NCBI GenBank assembly: GCA_023055425.1
Contig: JALGPY010000002.1
Location: forward strand, 142,101,927 to 142,165,926
DNA: 64,000 nt
Origin: Linanthus parryae
Taxonomy: Eukaryota; Streptophyta; Magnoliopsida; Ericales; Polemoniaceae
Direction: 5' to 3'
In this document: positions 58,941 to 64,000 of the stretch, piece after piece
How the letters are laid out: each line of letters begins with the position of its first letter
How positions within the stretch are numbered: the first letter of the stretch is position 1
The notes under the pieces: generated by a model
Told to the model about the DNA's origin: nothing
Databases searched by the model: none
The model's input: only the letters and a program-made list of their open reading frames with translations
Made by a program: the position numbers and the translations under genes

Positions 58941-61900
58941 GCAAAGCATCACATCTTTCTCTTAAAGTGAATGATCCCCGAAAGCCTTCAAGAGCAGATT
59001 CAGATAATCAATCATCAATTCTTTCTCATCAATCGTCTTCTTCAACTGTCCGCATCCAAGCAAGCTTTACCAAAACAAGGTTGGCATTGTTCAATTTTGT
59101 TTTAACATGTCGATATATGCTTTGAACTATGTTGGATCTGCAAACCCATGACTGTCTGAAACATGCTACCTCGTTGTAAACGTCGAAGGAGACCTTGTTC
59201 TTTAAACTCAGAACTGAATTAATCCCCAGATTGTAAGGGTATTGAATGTAGGGTTTCTGAAATTCCCAATAATGCAAACGATTCTGCACTTTCAAACCCC
59301 AAAATTGAAACTGAACTGTTCATCTTTCTTCTGATAAAGCCTCGTTGCTTCAAACTGAGTCTTGAAATTCAAACTAAAGTGTGTGTATTTCTCCCCCCCT
59401 TTATTCTTGCTTTTCCACAGGAATGGCAAAGACAAAAGGAACTAAACCCGTTAAGGAGGTTGAAGAAATACCTGATCTCCCCCAGACCTTATGGCGAAAA
59501 GCCCCCTATCTGGGTGGCAAAGACTTTTACCATGCTAGGGTTAAGGTGAAGAACCTGCCAACCCTTTTTCCTGCTGACGAATTGCAAACACTAACCCCTC
59601 CTGTCAATGCGGCCATGCTCGAATTGGTCGATTCCAAGGACGTGGTTCGATTGGGGGTTGAGAATGGGTTTTTCCCGTATACTGCGATTTCCACTCAAGC
59701 GTTTTTTCAGAAATTGGACTTTATGGATGAGTCGATTGACCATGTACTGACCCAACATGCCATTGCTTTAAACGATGCTGGCATATATTTCGCAGTCCGT
59801 GCTATGAAGGGTGCTGCTGTGAAGCTGGACCAGTCCATGCTTCTAAACCTTCTCTCTCGTTACTCGCCCGCGACATGCCATTCCACTTTGCTGAGTTCGA
59901 GGCTGCTCCCACTCTTGAGGATGTACACATGCTGTATGATCTGTCTCCTGTGGGCGAGGTGGATCCTTTGAGTCCCTTGAGGACTGATGCAGAGGTTGCT
60001 TTGTACAAGCAGATGGAGGAGTGCTTGTCAGAGGTGAAGAAAATTTCCACCTGGTGGACACCTACAGAACTTCTTCCCGATTGGCAATTGGTTGACACAT
60101 CCGCGAAGAACACTTGGAACAAGTGGGTGCAATACTTCTTTCGCGATTATGCGAACAGTAGTATCACCAAGAAACTTCTGAGCCGGAACCCGAAAGCGAA
60201 GAATTATGTGAATGGCAAGGGTTATCACCTGACCCTATGTGCTTTTCTCTGCGCCTGGTTGTCAAGGTATTTGATCGATGGCCATCCGCATGATGGGGTC
60301 TTCTATCATGTCCTTCCTCTAGCTGTGAAACTGACCCTTGGTCAAAAGGTCGCACTTGGGCCTCTAGTCTTGGGCACCCTGTACCACAGATTAGACCAAC
60401 TGGTTGTAGCAATCAAGGACTCGCGCGGTCGCCTCGATGTGCTGACCTATGTCAATATTTCCTTCTTGACTATGTGGGTCTTCGAGCGATGGCCCTCTTA
60501 TGCTCCTGTTCCTTCAAAGCCCAGTAAATGGTGTGTCCCGGGTGCGGAGGAAGAGCGTAATAGCGGCCGGGCTGCGAGATGGTTTGGAACTCACTTTCCT
60601 AAGTGTACCTGGAGCCTGATATGCGACAATCGGGAAGAGTTTATAGCCAGACCTTATGCCACGCGCATTGAGAATGTGCGATGGTTCCCAAAACTGTATC
60701 CTTCCAAGGCTGTTGCTTTCTCAGAAGAGCTCCTTTTCGAGGGCGGGGAGCATTTCCACGAGCGCTATCGCGAATTCTTCTGCTGGTGTCTGAGAGGTTC
60801 TCTTCCTGCTCTTGCGGAGCATGTTCGCGAGCTCACCCCTAGGTACGAGAGGATCACCGTGGATGTCGATCCTACTCCCGTTTCTCCCCAGTTTGGCTTC
60901 GATGCGGTGGCACCATCAATCTGGCCGCAATCTATCATAAGAGGCTGCTACAAGCGATTACTGTCTGGGGAGTGTAAAACAATCTTAAGGAGCAACCTTC
61001 CCTTCGAACAACCCCCAGGTAACCGTGAAGGTGGCTACTCCAGGAACTGGTTCGCCTATTGGAATACCCAGCATACAAGGTTTGAGACACAGTCGACCCC
61101 TCAACCAAGCAGAGCTCCTGTGATCAAGCGAAATTCTTTCCCTTTTCGTCCCAACTGTAGTCTGGACGATACCCAATATGGCTGCTATTCATTAATGGAC
61201 CACGAGAATCACTTGTGTCCTTCCACCATCCTTGAAGAGAAGATGGCCGCAGTTAAGAAAGGCGATTCGCATATCATCAGATAGAGTGAAACTTTCGCCA
61301 AGGTAAACAATCTCTTTTGCGCGTGTTAAGTTTCTTTATTCCGATGCGTTGAGACTTATGCTTCATTTTCTGTCCCAGTGCTATGTGAGGAGGTTCGCAT
61401 CTAGTGAGCGTTCTAAGTCGCTGGTCACCACCATTATTACTGCGAGAAGGCAGGGGGAACCGGTCCAACTAGCAATGAGAATGGCTCCCGAAGTTGAAAC
61501 CCGGATTCGCCAGGTCATGGATGTTTTTGCTGACTCACTGATAGATAATACTCCAGCCTTGTCTCCACCCAGGACCGATCCGTCTCCTCCAGCAACTGCT
61601 GCCCCAAGAGCAAAGAGGCCCAGGCAAAGGGGAATCACAATCTCTTCCCCTAGGAGTGCTTCAACTTCCACTCCTGCGAGATCCCTTACTTCCAGGGATA
61701 AAGGTAAAGGTCGTATGCCAAGCAAAGTGCGGAAAGAGCTCGCAGTGGAGACCTTTGTTCCGTTTGGTCAGGAGGAAGAGGAGGAGGAGAGAAGAGATGC
61801 GAGAGAAGGAGATGAAGAAGAAGAAAGAGTCGAAGATGTCAGAGACAGAGAGAGATGAGATACAAGAGGAAGAGTCGGGAGGTATCTCAATCGTACTTCT

Positions 61901-63706
61901 CTTCTCATTATCTTAATTTTTCGCAATCTTGATTGAACAAATTGTTCCTTTGCAGATGATGATGAAACCATCAGTGGCCTTTTGGCCAAAAGGCAGAAGA
62001 GGGGTTCTCATTATGGTGTTTCTCATGAAACCATAGATGAAGACATCCTTGCGAAGTCTAGAAGAACAGCTGCGGAGGCTGCTGAAAGGAGAAGAAAGCG
62101 AGAAGAAGAAGAAATCAAACGCGTAAAGCAAAGGAGTCTGGAAGAGCAACACGTCGACGACTTGGTGCGCCAAACCGACGAGGAAGACGCGGTTCCAGAA
62201 GATGTGGTTCCTCAAGCTGATGAGGATGATGCGGTTCAAGAAGAGGATGCGGCTGCCCTGGAGCAAGTCCAAGCGGACTTCGAAGAGATCGCAAGCGGTA
62301 ATGAAGGTGAGATTTTTAATCTTGCGGTATCTTACCGAGATGTGATTGTGGGTGCTTTAAAGCACGGCTTGTCGAAAGCTGACATTCGCCGCTGGCTAGT
62401 AAGCAAGTGAGGTGAACCTTCAGGTAATCATTTGAACAACATCTGTGAACTAGGCTTAGTAACCCAAACATAATCATGACTGGTTTCTTCGCGCCCCAGG
62501 TCACGCTCATTTTAAAGACATGCTTAATGAAGATACATTAATAGGACATGGCTCCGCATCCTTAGCCTATGATGCAGATGCTGCAATCCCACCTTCGCGT
62601 GGAGGTGCTCGCTCTTGGCTTATTAAAAATAATAACATATTGTTTTGCACAAGTTACCTCACATCATCCTGTCTTGTATCGCAGGTAATGCTGATGAAGC
62701 CGTGCTGGGAAAGAGGAGTCATCCTTCTGCATCTTATGTCCCGGTGCCAAGTTCTCATACCGAGAAGCCCGTCGTAGCTGCCGAGTATGCAGGAGAGCCC
62801 TTTGAGGACATCATTGAAGTTTATGATGATGCCGAAGCTGACACCGTGCTGATGGAAGAAGATACCAATGCTGCTGCTGAGGCTTTCGCATCCGAAGACA
62901 TCCCTAATCAAGCCGCAACTTCTACCGCTGTCATGCCTCCGGCGAGGACTGAGCCTGCAGTGATTCTTCCTGCGTGGAACTTTTTGAGTTCGCAGGTAGG
63001 AGCTGCGATCGCACCTGGTGCGGCTTATACCCTTCCTGCCAACTATGAAGAGTTAGAGCTCGCAGCTGACAGGAGAGCAATGGAGCGAGGACAGTCTTCA
63101 GCTGCCCCGGCAATGCGCATTCCTTCTTTGCGCGAGATCCTAGAAGGAACCGGTATGTTACGATTGCTGTTCGCATCTTGCATTCTTCATTTACAAGCTC
63201 GATATTCTAACTTGATTCATCATTGTTTAGGGTTGAAGCAAGCTGATGTGGACTGGCTAGTTCAGATGCGTCTCTCCCATCCTCGCTCATTTGTGAGGTC
63301 TCTGGAGATAAAACCTTTCGACAGAAGGCTGTTCTTGACCGAAGCCATCTGGATTTTGGAGCAGCTATCTGCGGCTACACCTGCGACCATCTCTCCTCAG
63401 AGCGCGCAGCTGCTTTTCAACATGTGTCAAAACCTTCAAGCCAAAGTTCAAGGCAAGCTGGGCTTTGGGTATCTTGTCAACAGAGTTACCCAAATTCGCG
63501 CGGTTATGAATCTGAAGCGCGGCTTCCATAACCACGCAGCTGAGGAGCAGAAGTTGGAGCAACAAAAGCAGAAAGCTGAAGAGGCTGTGAAGCTCTTCCA
63601 TGAAATGAGCACCAACTACGAGCAATTGAAGCGAGAAGTGGAGCAAGTGGCAAATTTGTCACGTCAGTTTACTCCCAATGATACCCTGGTCAAAGGCTTA
63701 TTTTGA
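58941..63706 (+). pseudogene. Plant mobile domain (aminotransferase-like) gene, six coding exons, damaged
   Basis: A leader exon ends aaaacaag|gttggc (59079) and the acceptor ttttccacag lies at 59420, three bases before the ATG (59423). Coding exons: 59423-61302, 61379-61881, 61956-62306, 62500-62604, 62685-63152, 63231-63706, about 1260 codons. Introns 2-5 are all phase 1. Exon 1 has the plant mobile domain: MPFHFAEFEAAPTLEDVHML, DWQLVDTSAKNTWNKWVQYF, LTLCAFLCAWLSRYLIDG, ALGPLVLGTLYHRLDQLV. The C-terminus is acidic, then coiled coil (EEQKLEQQKQKAEEAVKLFHEM). Damage: a one-base frame break near 59868, TAG at 61282, a second frame break between about 61790 and 61858. PMD proteins (MAIN/MAIL group) occur as host genes and in transposons; which applies is open. 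Confidence 0.75.
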
Positions 63707-64000
63707 ACCATAACAAATTTGTTTTGAACAAATTGTTAAAACATTATTGTAATGTTGCTAGGGTTTCTCCCCCTTTTTTTTCAAAATTTGAATGCCTGTT
63801 TTGCCCTTCCCGGGATTTGCTCGAATATCTCTGTGCATATCAATTATGACGTCAGCTTAGCGATATTCTGCCTTGATTTTCACGCTAATTGCTTATCAGA
63901 TAAGCACTCTTTCCTTGGGAAGTCCATCCGTATCATGACCTTCCGTCATTAATTAGGATACGCAACTGAATCGTCGTAGCCTTTAGTAGGGTAATTGATT
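63707..64000. other. 3' flank of plant mobile domain gene
   Basis: aacaaatttgttttgaacaaattgtt (about 63714-63739) forms a short inverted repeat just after the stop. No gene. Confidence 0.5.

Overview
This is a plant nuclear window. The evidence is spliced genes with GT-AG introns, a MIKC-type MADS-box floral regulator, a universal stress protein, a small RING-H2 E3 ligase, a plant mobile domain gene, and a very high load of Ty1/copia elements with tRNA-Met primer sites. An angiosperm is certain and a dicot likely; I cannot name the species.

Region by region. 1-952: 5' three exons of a universal stress protein gene, minus strand, running off the left edge. 2043-33640: a nest of retrotransposons that can be peeled by target-site duplications (TSDs). 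The outermost layer is an old copia on the minus strand (3' LTR in two pieces at 2043-2384 and 32045-32261, RNase H/RT remnant at 32.7-33.6 kb). A solo LTR sits in its LTR (2385-32044, TSD ctgcg). In that solo LTR sits a decayed minus-strand copia (3401-31665, TSD a/gtttg). In its pol sits a plus-strand Sirevirus-like copia (7925-27775, TSD ctgtt) with an extra 3' ORF. That Sirevirus was hit twice: by a non-autonomous hAT in pol (11477-12233, TSD atctctca) and by a young 8.5-kb minus-strand copia in its 3' LTR (18119-26623, TSD gtgcc).

33.6-36.9 kb is repeat-rich intergenic DNA with a second hAT-like element. 36.9-41.5 kb is a four-coding-exon RING-H2 gene on the plus strand. 43806-55223 is a SEPALLATA/AGL2-like MADS-box gene on the minus strand; eight exons can be joined into one open frame of 258 residues. 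Its intron 6 is inflated by a 4.9-kb copia, a Stowaway MITE and a tRNA-derived SINE, and its first intron appears to use a GC donor. The RING and MADS genes converge tail to tail. 57.4-58.0 kb is a LINE-type DUF4283 remnant; about 58.0-58.4 kb is an LTR piece in inverted orientation; 58.9-63.7 kb is a six-exon plant mobile domain gene with a nonsense codon and two frame breaks.

The host genes do not form a pathway together. The interest lies in the order of insertions, in two different short palindromes that each copia family repeats through its LTRs, and in the effect of repeats on the MADS-box locus. All exon joints and motifs were read by eye from the sequence; family names are from recognised motifs, not database searches.
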